Origin: Gemmataceae bacterium
GTDB lineage: Bacteria; Planctomycetota; Planctomycetia; Gemmatales; Gemmataceae
Length of the DNA stretch: 64,000 nt
Direction: 5' to 3'
Assembly: GCA_901538445.1 (NCBI GenBank)
Contig: LR594584.1
Coordinates: 1,382,935 to 1,446,934 of the forward strand
Below, piece after piece: positions 32,371 through 40,123 of this stretch (positions are counted from its first letter, which is position 1; each line of letters begins with the position of its first letter). The notes beneath the pieces were generated by a model, which saw nothing but the letters and a program-made list of their open reading frames with translations, made no database searches and had not been told where the DNA came from. A program made the translations under genes and the position numbers.

Positions 32371-34530
32371 CTATTTCCTGCGGGCGTAGAGGGACCAGCG
32401 GCCGACCTGTTCCACCAACTCGAACGACTTCGCGATGATCGGCGCGATCTGCTCGTGCGCCGACGGGTGCAACTGCGCCAGGCTGAGCAGCGCGTTGTGG
32501 TCGATGAACACGCGGTCGGCGGCCCGCACGTCTTCGGCGCAGCGGTCGAGCAGCACCGGCGAGTGGACGAGGAAGAACGGCTGCCACGACAACTGCGGGG
32601 CGCGGCCGGCCGCCGCGAGGAAGTTCCAGTCGTGACGCGAGATCACCACGACACGCTCGGTGGGCGAGGTGCGGTCGCGGAGGTACGCGACCTCGTCGTC
32701 GGAGAACGGGGCCGGCCAGTCGGTTTTCGGTAGGCTGCGGCGCTGCGCGTTGATCGGGTTCGGGAACGTGTCGAGGCGGTTCGCGATGCGCACGAACGGC
32801 GACGAGGTCTTGAGCAGCGGATGCGGGGTTGCGGTGGCCGCGTCGAACCGCAACGCCACGACCGCCAGTGCGGCGACCGCTACCCCGAGCACGAGCCGCG
32901 CGGCGATCCCGCGGTTCGCAGTGCCGGCGCGCCACGCCTCCCACGCCCACCACCCCGCAACCGCGACCACGAGCGGGCCGTTCAGCGCCCACAGAATGTC
33001 GATCGAGCGGTTCACCCACTTCGTCAGCATCGCCAGCCCGAGCAGCGACGCGGCCGCGGCGTACACCACCCCGCGGGTCGGCGTCTCGCCTCGGCGGTAG
33101 CTCACGAACGCGCCGACGGATGCGACCGCGAGCCCCGGCCCCGCGAGGTTGAACCACCCCGCCCAGCCGCCCTGCCAGCTCATGAGCGCCGTGCCGAACC
33201 CGGTGGCGTAGAGCAGCAAGGGTTCCATGAGGCGCTGTGGGAACGCCGGCGACAGCACCCTCGGCCCGAATAGCACCACGCAGATTAGCGCGAACGTGCC
33301 GAGCCCCGCGGCGAGGAACGCGCCGGGCTTCAGCCACGAGCCGCCGAGGAACACCGCACCTGCGAAGTAGAGCGCCGCGCCGGCCGCGAGGGTGAACAGG
33401 CCGATGTCCGTCTGCCAGAACAGCGACACGCCGCCGACCGCACCGGCCGCGAGCGCCCAGCGCGTGCTCTCCGCGCCGCGAACGGCGCAGAACAGGAACG
33501 CGAACACGAACGGGTGCCGCACCGGGAAGCACGACGGCATCTTGTAGCCGAGTCCTTCCACCGAAACGGCGGCGAGCGCGAGTGTGACGCCGAGCGCCGC
33601 GAACGGGTTTCCGAGCCAGTCGGTCAGCACCAGGTGCGCCGAGACGAAGTGCGCGATCGTGACGAGCAGCACGAACAGGACGTACCGTTCCAGCACGCTT
33701 TGCAGGCCGCCGCTTCCCATCACGCGCGAGAACGCCCAGGCGTGGCCGATGCCGTAGTGTGATTCGAAGTCGAGCCCCGGGACCGCGTCCGGCGCGCGGT
33801 AGTATTGCGCCGGCGCGACGAGGTACGACGCGACGTGCGACTCGACGTTGCACTCCCATGCGGTCTGCGCGAGGTCGGCCGGAGCGAACGCGCCGTATTG
33901 CAGCGCGACGAGCGGAACGCACAGCACGGCAGCGGTGAGCCACTTCCTACCCTCTCCCCTCGCGGGAGAGGGTGGCGGCGCTTCGCCGCCGGGTGAGGGG
34001 TGGAGCAAAGAGATGGGTTCAGCCTCACCCCTCACCCGGCCGCTCGAAGACTCGCGGCCGCCCTCTCCCGCAAGGGGAGAGGGCCGGAGGAAGCTCGCCC
34101 TCCGCCACAACACCCCGAGTACCGGCAGCGCGAGGATGCCGACGCACGTCATCAGCCGGCCGGTGACGAGCTTGTTCGCGAACACGCCCCGGCACAGGTT
34201 CTCGGCCGCCGGCACGAACGCGACCGCGGCCAGCGCCGCGAGCCACGGGTCCGGCCGCACGAACCGCGCCGCGGCCCACGCGCACAGTGCCCCCGACACG
34301 CACACCAGGACGTACCACGACTGCTCGTAGTGCTCCTGCCAGGGCACCACCTCGTAGGGGTTCAGGTACTCGCACCGGAGCAGCGCCGGGTGCGAGTGGT
34401 TCTGCGTGTCGCCCTTTAGCTTGATGGTCGCGGTGGTGGCAAGGGTGGCGATCAGCACGCCCCAGCACACGCCCCACGATGCGGCGGCGAGTCGCGCGAG
34501 CGGCGGACCAGACGGCGGGGTGGTGTTCAT
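32371..34530 (-). CDS. Large polytopic membrane protein (paralogue 2), carrying an in-frame repeat
   Basis: 719 residues with about 12 membrane spans and a C-terminal soluble domain of about 150 residues. It is collinear with and clearly paralogous to the gene just upstream: shared blocks include ESHVASYL, AVPGLDFESHYGIGHA, LTDWL, FGPRVLSP, AMLTKWVNRSIDILWALNG and SPVLLDRCA. A cluster composite repeat (33950-34083) lies in frame between two membrane segments and is translated as a Pro/Gly/Arg-rich loop of about 46 residues (PSPLAGEGGRESSSGRVRGE). Role unknown; a lipid-linked glycosyl transfer step is plausible from the GT2 neighbour. Upstream gene is 5 bases away, so they are co-transcribed. 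Confidence 0.8.
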   Translation of the reverse strand: MNTTPPSGPPLARLAAASWGVCWGVLIATLATTATIKLKGDTQNHSHPALLRCEYLNPYEVVPWQEHYEQSWYVLVCVSGALCAWAAARFVRPDPWLAALAAVAFVPAAENLCRGVFANKLVTGRLMTCVGILALPVLGVLWRRASFLRPSPLAGEGGRESSSGRVRGEAEPISLLHPSPGGEAPPPSPARGEGRKWLTAAVLCVPLVALQYGAFAPADLAQTAWECNVESHVASYLVAPAQYYRAPDAVPGLDFESHYGIGHAWAFSRVMGSGGLQSVLERYVLFVLLVTIAHFVSAHLVLTDWLGNPFAALGVTLALAAVSVEGLGYKMPSCFPVRHPFVFAFLFCAVRGAESTRWALAAGAVGGVSLFWQTDIGLFTLAAGAALYFAGAVFLGGSWLKPGAFLAAGLGTFALICVVLFGPRVLSPAFPQRLMEPLLLYATGFGTALMSWQGGWAGWFNLAGPGLAVASVGAFVSYRRGETPTRGVVYAAAASLLGLAMLTKWVNRSIDILWALNGPLVVAVAGWWAWEAWRAGTANRGIAARLVLGVAVAALAVVALRFDAATATPHPLLKTSSPFVRIANRLDTFPNPINAQRRSLPKTDWPAPFSDDEVAYLRDRTSPTERVVVISRHDWNFLAAAGRAPQLSWQPFFLVHSPVLLDRCAEDVRAADRVFIDHNALLSLAQLHPSAHEQIAPIIAKSFELVEQVGRWSLYARRK
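33950..34083. repeat. Composite palindromic repeat, copy 2 of 4, inside a coding region
   Basis: Same family as 18256-18388: outer CCTCTCCC...GGGAGAGG hairpins, inner GGGTGAGGGG...CCCCTCACCC pair, a GGCGGCGCTTCGCCGCC hairpin. It lies wholly within the membrane-protein gene, preserving the reading frame through its 134 bases. Confidence 0.95.
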
Positions 34531-34535
34531 CGGGG

Positions 34536-36629
34536 TCACCGTTTCGCGAGGCGGCCGGACTTGCGGTGGTACAAGTGCCACTGGCACGGGGTCCACTCGG
34601 GGTCGCCGAAGTGCTCGGCCAGCACCCCGGCCACCTTCTCGTAGGCCTTCGGGTTCACCTTGTTCAGAGACACCAGCGCGTCGCAGTGGACGAACACCAC
34701 CTCGGAGTCGCGGACGTCGGCGGCGCACCGATCGAGCAGCACCGGCGAGTGGACGAGGAACAGTTGCACCCAGTGCAGCTTGGGCGCGCGGCCGGCGGCG
34801 GCGAGGTACTCCCAGTCGAGCGGGGCGACGACCGCGACCCGCTCGGTCTTCGCGGTGTACGCCCGCAGGAACGTGACCGTGTTCGTGTCGAGCGGCACCG
34901 CGGCCGGCTTCGCGACGAGCTTTTTGCGGGCCGCGTTGATCGCGTTCGGTGCGGTGTCCAGCCGGTCGGCGACCCGCACCAGCGGAGACGAACTCCCGCC
35001 CTGCCACTTCGGGTTCGCGGCGGCCCGGTCTTCGCGCACCGCCCACACCGCGAGGCCCATCACCACAGCGGCCGCGGCCGCCTGTCGCGCGTACCCGAGT
35101 ACCGGCCGTCCCGTGCTCGCGAGTTGGTCGCACGCGGCCCGCCACGCGGCCCACGCCCAGCAACCGGCGACCGCGACGATCAGCCCGCCGTTGAGCGACC
35201 ATACCACGTCGATCGAGCGGTTCACCCACTTGATGAGCATCGCCAACCCGAGCAGCGACGCGCAGGCGGCGTAGACCGTGGCCCGGTTCGTCACCTCGCC
35301 GCGCCGCGAGCCGATCCACGCGCCGACCGCCGCGACCCCGACGCACGGGCCGACGAGGTTGTACCAGACGCCCCACGGCGCTTCCCAGTTGAAGAGCTGG
35401 TTCCCGAAGCCGGTGCCGTAGAGCAGCAGTGGTTCGACGAGTCGCTGGCAGAACAGCGGCGACAGGACCCGCGGGCCGAACAGCATGAGGCAGATCGCGA
35501 AAAATGCGCCCGCACTACTCGCGGTGAACGTCGCCACGCGCCAGGCCGAGCCGCCGAGGAACAGCGCGTTCGCGGCGTACAGCGCGACGCCGGCAACGAC
35601 GGTGAAGATGCCGATGTCGGTCTGCCACCACAGCGACAGGCCCGCGGCCGCGCCGGCCGCGACGCCCCACCGCGGGCCGCTCACGCCCCGCACCGCCGCG
35701 AACAGGAACGCGAACGCGAACGGGTGTCGCACCGGCCAGTTCGACGGGTAGCGGTAGCTCGTGCCTTCGAGTACCGCCCCGAGAAGCAGCAGCGTGACGC
35801 CGAGCGCCGCCCACGGGCTCTGCAACCAGTCGGTGAGCACGAAGAAGCCCGAGAGCAGGTACAGCACGGTGACCACGAGGACGAACACGACGTACCGCTG
35901 CATCGTCTTTTCGAACCCGTGGCCGCCCATCACGAGCGAGAAGGTATGAGCGTGCCCGATGCCGTAGTGCGACTCGAAGTCGAGCCCCGGCACCGCGGTC
36001 GGGTCGCGGTAGTAGAGCGCCGGCCCGATCAGGTACGAGGCAACGTGCGACTCGTCGTAGCACTCGCCGGCCGCGGCCGCGAGGTCGTGCGGGGCGAGCA
36101 GTCCGTAGAGCAGCGCTGCGAGGGGCAGGCAGAGCACGCCCGCGGTGACCCAGATGCGGTTCGGCGACGGCGAGGTCTGGTCGGTGGAGACAGGAATGTC
36201 TGTTCCAACGGAACGCACGCGCCACGCGAGCGGCAAGGCCAGCACGCCGGCGCACAGGAGCAAGCGGGCCACGTCGGGCGCGGTCGTGAACACCGAGGCG
36301 CTCGCCGGCACCGCCAGCACAACGAACGCGATCGCCCCCAGTGCAGCGAGCGGCGGCGACGGGCGCACGAACCGCACGGCGACCCCGCCGCACAGCCCCC
36401 CGGCCACACACACCAGGGCGTACCACATGCGCTCGTAGCGCTCCTGCCATGGGACGCGGACGAACGACGCCATCGACTCGGATTCGAGAATCCCCGGGTG
36501 TGCCTGGTCCTGCGTCTGGCCGGTGAGGGCGACGTGTGCGGCCACCACCCCCGAGGCGAGCAGAACGCCCCAGCACGCGCCCCACGCGGCGACCGCGACC
36601 CGGCCCAGGTTCGATGCGGGCGTGTTCAT
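34536..36629 (-). CDS. Large polytopic membrane protein (paralogue 1)
   Basis: 697 residues, about 12 membrane spans and a soluble C-terminal region. It matches the downstream gene along most of its length but lacks the repeat-encoded loop; at that position it has RSVGTDIPVSTDQTSPSPN, itself coded by an unusual palindromic stretch near 36182-36210. The C-terminal soluble part (about 560-697) keeps the LVHSPVLLDRCAADVRDSEVV block seen in both. Gene order GT2, paralogue 1, paralogue 2 with overlaps of 4 bases and then a 5-base gap implies one transcript. Function is inferred only from context: membrane glycosylation. Confidence 0.8.
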   Translation of the reverse strand: MNTPASNLGRVAVAAWGACWGVLLASGVVAAHVALTGQTQDQAHPGILESESMASFVRVPWQERYERMWYALVCVAGGLCGGVAVRFVRPSPPLAALGAIAFVVLAVPASASVFTTAPDVARLLLCAGVLALPLAWRVRSVGTDIPVSTDQTSPSPNRIWVTAGVLCLPLAALLYGLLAPHDLAAAAGECYDESHVASYLIGPALYYRDPTAVPGLDFESHYGIGHAHTFSLVMGGHGFEKTMQRYVVFVLVVTVLYLLSGFFVLTDWLQSPWAALGVTLLLLGAVLEGTSYRYPSNWPVRHPFAFAFLFAAVRGVSGPRWGVAAGAAAGLSLWWQTDIGIFTVVAGVALYAANALFLGGSAWRVATFTASSAGAFFAICLMLFGPRVLSPLFCQRLVEPLLLYGTGFGNQLFNWEAPWGVWYNLVGPCVGVAAVGAWIGSRRGEVTNRATVYAACASLLGLAMLIKWVNRSIDVVWSLNGGLIVAVAGCWAWAAWRAACDQLASTGRPVLGYARQAAAAAVVMGLAVWAVREDRAAANPKWQGGSSSPLVRVADRLDTAPNAINAARKKLVAKPAAVPLDTNTVTFLRAYTAKTERVAVVAPLDWEYLAAAGRAPKLHWVQLFLVHSPVLLDRCAADVRDSEVVFVHCDALVSLNKVNPKAYEKVAGVLAEHFGDPEWTPCQWHLYHRKSGRLAKR

Positions 36630-37417
36630 CACGCGACCTCGCGCTGCGAGCGGGTGAGGGCGAACGGCCGGCGGCGTGTACGCGTCAGCGTCGCAGCCGC
36701 GACCGGCGCGAACCGGACCTTCTCGCGGAGCACGACGAACCGCAAGAACTGCCGACCCATCGTAGCCATCAGCCGGGCGAGAACGCCGAGCCGCATCACC
36801 TTCGATGAGCTGTCCGGCCGCGGGTTGAGTTGCACCGGCACTTCGGCGAACGGGACGCCGCCGCGGAGCAGCGTCGAGAGCGTCTCGATGTGGTAGCCGT
36901 ACCCGGTGTTCCGCCGCACCTGCCGGGCCTGTGCCACCGGGAACACGTAGAGGCTGTGCGCGTCGCGGATCGGCCGGCCCGTGACGAGCCGCATGGCCCG
37001 CGTGCAGCACACCGAGAGCAGCCGCCGCATCGGGGTCCGCGCCCGCGGGTTGGCCCGGTACGTCACCACCATTTCAACCTTGCCGACGAGCGCGAACACG
37101 GCGTCGAGGCCGCTCTCGTGGAACGCGTTGTCGCCGGGGACGAGCGACAGGTACGGGAACCGCGCCCGCGTGAGACCGGTGTGAAACGCGGCCCCGACGC
37201 CGAGGTTCGTCTCGTGCCGCACCACGGAGACGCACGGGAACTTCGCCGCGAGTTTCCTTGCGACAGCCGGGGTGCCGTCCGTGCTGCCGTCATCGACGAC
37301 GATGACTTCAAACTCGCCCAGGTGCCGGCGCGCGGCCGCGACGACCTCGCCGACGGTGACCGCCAGCCGCCGCTCCTCGTTCCACGCCGGCACCACCACC
37401 GTCAGCCCCGTTGCCAT
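36629..37417 (-). CDS. GT2 (dolichol-phosphate-mannose-synthase-like) glycosyltransferase
   Basis: 262-residue cytoplasmic GT2 enzyme. N-terminal AWNEERRLAVTV and VVDDGSTDGTPAVARKL give the nucleotide-sugar binding site; PGDNAFHES replaces the usual DxD in part, while the rest (GYGYHIETLSTLLRGG, FAEVPVQLNPRP) matches the DPM1-like branch. A C-terminal basic tail may touch the membrane. It would make a polyprenyl-linked sugar used by the two large membrane proteins downstream (inference). The ATG at 37417 opens the conserved MATGLTVVVPAWNE; the stop overlaps the next start by ATGA. Confidence 0.85.
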   Translation of the reverse strand: MATGLTVVVPAWNEERRLAVTVGEVVAAARRHLGEFEVIVVDDGSTDGTPAVARKLAAKFPCVSVVRHETNLGVGAAFHTGLTRARFPYLSLVPGDNAFHESGLDAVFALVGKVEMVVTYRANPRARTPMRRLLSVCCTRAMRLVTGRPIRDAHSLYVFPVAQARQVRRNTGYGYHIETLSTLLRGGVPFAEVPVQLNPRPDSSSKVMRLGVLARLMATMGRQFLRFVVLREKVRFAPVAAATLTRTRRRPFALTRSQREVA

Positions 37418-37556
37418 TCGCGCCCTCCGTGACGGACGGCACCTGATACCCGCAACCGGGTGGCGTGGGCAAGGTGAACCGGCCGGCGGCGGCAAGTCGC
37501 CTTGCGGCGGCGGGGCGAACCGGGGTAGGACGCGGCCCTCCTGGGAGGTGAGCAGA

Positions 37557-38072
37557 ATGGGAGTCGACTTCGTGCCGTCGGCGGCGGTGGCCGCGGCGCT
37601 CGCCGCGTGCGGGCTCGTGCCGGCGTTCCTGATCGCGCTGTCTCACGGCGTTCTCAAAGTCGTCGCGCCGGGCCGGCGTTTCGTGCTCGCCGCGGCGCTC
37701 GCGTGGGTGGCGTGGCTCGCGACTGTGCCCGTCACCGCCCCGGACGCAGTCGATCTCGTCACCTCGGTGCTGCTCCTCGCCACCGCCACGCTCGCGGGCT
37801 TCACGCTGTGGACGCTCGTGGCGTGGGGCTTCACCGTCTCAATGCTGCTCGCGCTCGACCGGGCCGCCGCGCCGCTCACGGTGGACGAGTGGGCGCTCGC
37901 GTACACCCGCGGCAAGCCGATCGACGCATTCGCCCGCGACCGCCTCGGCGTGCTGTTCAAGTTGAAGTTGGCCGAGACCCGCGGCGATGTGGTCGTGATG
38001 ACGCCGGTCCGCGGGCGGCTCTTCGCGCTGGCCGCCGGTACGCTCCGCACCCTCTTCGGGCTCTCGAAATGA
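37557..38072 (+). CDS. Small membrane protein of unknown function
   Basis: 171 residues with about three hydrophobic spans (LIALSHGVLKVV, RFVLAAALAWVAWLA, VAWGFTVSMLLALD) and an acidic C-terminal region that could be cytosolic. No family recognised. The ATG at 37557 has GGGAGG upstream at a good distance. The stop overlaps the start of the next gene (ATGA). It is divergent from the glycosyltransferase, so a functional link to the same membrane-glycan system is possible but unproven. Confidence 0.7.
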   Translation: MGVDFVPSAAVAAALAACGLVPAFLIALSHGVLKVVAPGRRFVLAAALAWVAWLATVPVTAPDAVDLVTSVLLLATATLAGFTLWTLVAWGFTVSMLLALDRAAAPLTVDEWALAYTRGKPIDAFARDRLGVLFKLKLAETRGDVVVMTPVRGRLFALAAGTLRTLFGLSK

Positions 38073-38584
38073 ACGCGCTCCTCGTCGGCCTCTGCTGCTT
38101 CGCGGCGCACGTCGCGGTCACGCTCGTGTGGCTCCGCGTGAAGCGCGGCCCGTCGCCGGTCGCACGCCACGCGGCGTCGGCGCTCGGCACGCACGCGGCC
38201 GGGGTGCTCGCCGGCGCGTGGGTGGCGGGGCCGCTCGCGTACTGGCCGGCCGCGGCCGTGAGCGGATTCGGGGCCGTGTGTTGGCTGTTCGCGTTCAGCG
38301 CGGTGTACAAGTCGGTGTCGCTCCGGATCCTCTCGCAACTCAGCCGCACGCCGGGCAACGCTCTGCCCTTCGTTGCGATCGCGGAAGCCTACGTCCGACC
38401 CGAGTTCGAAGCGCGGGTCGCAGTGCTCGTGAAGATGGGGTGCGCCGAAGAGGATGCCGGCGGGTACGCGGCAACCGCGGCCGGGAACGCGACCGCCCGC
38501 CGAATCGCGGGGATTCAGCGGGCGTGCGGGATCGAAGCGAGCGGACTGTACGGCGGCGCTATCGCTACCCAATCATCTCCTTGA
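38069..38584 (+). CDS. Small membrane protein of unknown function, overlaps a convergent gene
   Basis: 171 residues, equal in length to the previous protein but not obviously related. Hydrophobic spans at LLVGLCCFAAHVAVTLVWL and WLFAFSAVYKSVSLRIL, then a soluble tail rich in Ala and Glu. It ends at 38584, overlapping the convergent DUF1501 gene by 20 bases, so the two messages are antisense there. Translation is likely coupled to the upstream gene. Confidence 0.65.
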   Translation: MNALLVGLCCFAAHVAVTLVWLRVKRGPSPVARHAASALGTHAAGVLAGAWVAGPLAYWPAAAVSGFGAVCWLFAFSAVYKSVSLRILSQLSRTPGNALPFVAIAEAYVRPEFEARVAVLVKMGCAEEDAGGYAATAAGNATARRIAGIQRACGIEASGLYGGAIATQSSP

Positions 38585-40028
38585 TGACCGTGGCCTTCTC
38601 CACGCCGGTGAGCTTCTGGTCGAGGCCGAGGTAGCGGTACGCGAACCGCTCGTGGTCGATGCCCATGAGGTGCAGGACGGTCGCGTGGAAGTCGCGGATG
38701 TGGACCGGGTCCTTCACGATGTTGTAGCTGTAGTCGTCGGTCTCGCCGTAAATGGTGCCGCCCTTGCTGCCGCCGCCGGCCATCCACATGGTGAAGCACC
38801 GCGGGTGGTGGTCGCGGCCGTAGTTGGTCTTCGAGAGCCCGCCCTGGCTGTAGATGGTGCGGCCGAACTCGCCGCCCCAGATCACGAGCGTGCTGTCAAA
38901 CAGCCCCTTCCGCTTCAGGTCCTGAATGAGCGCCCAGCACGGCTGGTCCACGTCGCGGCACTGGTCCGGCATGCGGCCGGCCACGTTACTGTGGTGGTCC
39001 CAGTTGTTGTGGTACACCTGCACGAACCGCACGCCGCGCTCGACGAGCCGCCGTGCCGTCAGCACCGTGTTCGCGAACGACCCGGGCTTCTTCACGTCCG
39101 GGCCGTAGGTGTCGAGCACCTTCGCGCTCTCGGTGCTGATGTCGGCCAGTTCGGGCACGCTCGCCTGCATCCGGTACGCCATCTCGTACTGGGCCATGCG
39201 GGTTTTCGTCTCGGGGTCGCCGAGTTCCTCGGCGGTGATGCCGTTGAGCTTGCCGAGGCCGTCGAGGGTGGTGCGGCGCACGTCGGGCGACACGCCGGGC
39301 GGGTTGTTGATGAACAGGATCGGGTCGCCGGCCGCCCGGAACGACACGGCCGCGTGCTCGCCGGGCAGGTAGCCCGACTGCCACAGCCGGGCCGAGATCG
39401 CCTGTACCTGCTCCTGGTTGCTCGGCTTGGCGACCATGACCACGAACGTCGGCAGGTTCTGGTTCAGGCTCCCGAGGCCGTAGCTGGTCCACGCGCCGAG
39501 GCACGGGCGGCCGGTCACTTGGTTGCCGGTCTGCATGTAAGTGATGGCCGGCTCGTGGTTGATCGCCTCGGTGTTCATGGACCGGATGAACACCATGTCG
39601 TCGGCCATCTTGGCCGTGTACGGCAGGAGTTCGTCGTTCATCCACATCCCGCACTGGCCCTTCTGCTTGAACCGGTACTTGCTCGGCGCGACCGGGAACT
39701 TCGCCTGGCCGCTGGTCATGGTGGTGAGCCGCTGCCCCTTGCGGATGCTCTCGGGCAGGTCCTCGCCGTAGTGCTTCTCCATCTCCGGCTTGTAGTCGTA
39801 CAGGTCCATCTGGGCCGGGCCGCCGACCATGTGCAGGTAAATGATGTTCTTGCACTTCGCGGGGAAGTGCGTCTCGGGCAGCGCCGCGTCGGTGCCGGTC
39901 TTGGAGCCCTTCGGCGCGTCGGCCGCCTGGAGGTTCGCGAGGGCCGTGGCCCCGAGCGAGAACCCGCTGGCCCGGAAGAAGTGCCGCCGCGTCAGGTTCA
40001 GGGCGAGCGGGTTGGTGAAGACGTTCAC
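38565..40028 (-). CDS. DUF1501 protein, probably Tat-exported
   Basis: 487 residues. Twin-arginine signal RRHFFRASG at the N-terminus, then the DUF1501 domain (sulfatase-like alkaline-phosphatase superfamily fold) with IIYLHMVGGPAQMDLYDYKP, LVIWGGEFGRT and YGRDHHPRCF, which carry the metal-site histidines. DUF1501 genes nearly always follow a DUF1549/DUF1553 gene in planctomycetes, as here. The GTG at 40028 is used because AGGAGA lies 5 bases upstream and it gives the Tat signal. Likely function: extracellular or periplasmic hydrolase of the carbohydrate-degrading PSCyt systems (inference). Confidence 0.88.
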   Translation of the reverse strand: MNVFTNPLALNLTRRHFFRASGFSLGATALANLQAADAPKGSKTGTDAALPETHFPAKCKNIIYLHMVGGPAQMDLYDYKPEMEKHYGEDLPESIRKGQRLTTMTSGQAKFPVAPSKYRFKQKGQCGMWMNDELLPYTAKMADDMVFIRSMNTEAINHEPAITYMQTGNQVTGRPCLGAWTSYGLGSLNQNLPTFVVMVAKPSNQEQVQAISARLWQSGYLPGEHAAVSFRAAGDPILFINNPPGVSPDVRRTTLDGLGKLNGITAEELGDPETKTRMAQYEMAYRMQASVPELADISTESAKVLDTYGPDVKKPGSFANTVLTARRLVERGVRFVQVYHNNWDHHSNVAGRMPDQCRDVDQPCWALIQDLKRKGLFDSTLVIWGGEFGRTIYSQGGLSKTNYGRDHHPRCFTMWMAGGGSKGGTIYGETDDYSYNIVKDPVHIRDFHATVLHLMGIDHERFAYRYLGLDQKLTGVEKATVIKEMIG

Positions 40029-40039
40029 GGAAATCTCCT

Positions 40040-40120
40040 GGCGAGCGGCCGGCGTGGGCCGGCTGTTCGGTAGTGAGGGAAAAGCGCTCTCGAACAGCCG
40101 GCTCACGCCGGCCGCTCGCC
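40040..40120. repeat. 30-bp near-perfect palindrome between operon genes
   Basis: Arms 40040-40069 and 40091-40120 match with one mismatch and share the GGCGAGC terminus of other elements in the window. It lies between the DUF1501 start and the DUF1549-DUF1553 stop, within a likely transcript. Confidence 0.9.
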
Positions 40121-40123
40121 GAA

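Noticed and set aside
33950..34083. Pseudogene or frameshift at the repeat inside the membrane gene
   Set aside because: The frame is kept on both sides and the downstream part stays collinear with the paralogue.
34479..36896. An 805-codon open frame on the plus strand
   Set aside because: Antisense to the paralogous membrane genes; charged low-complexity translation without domains.
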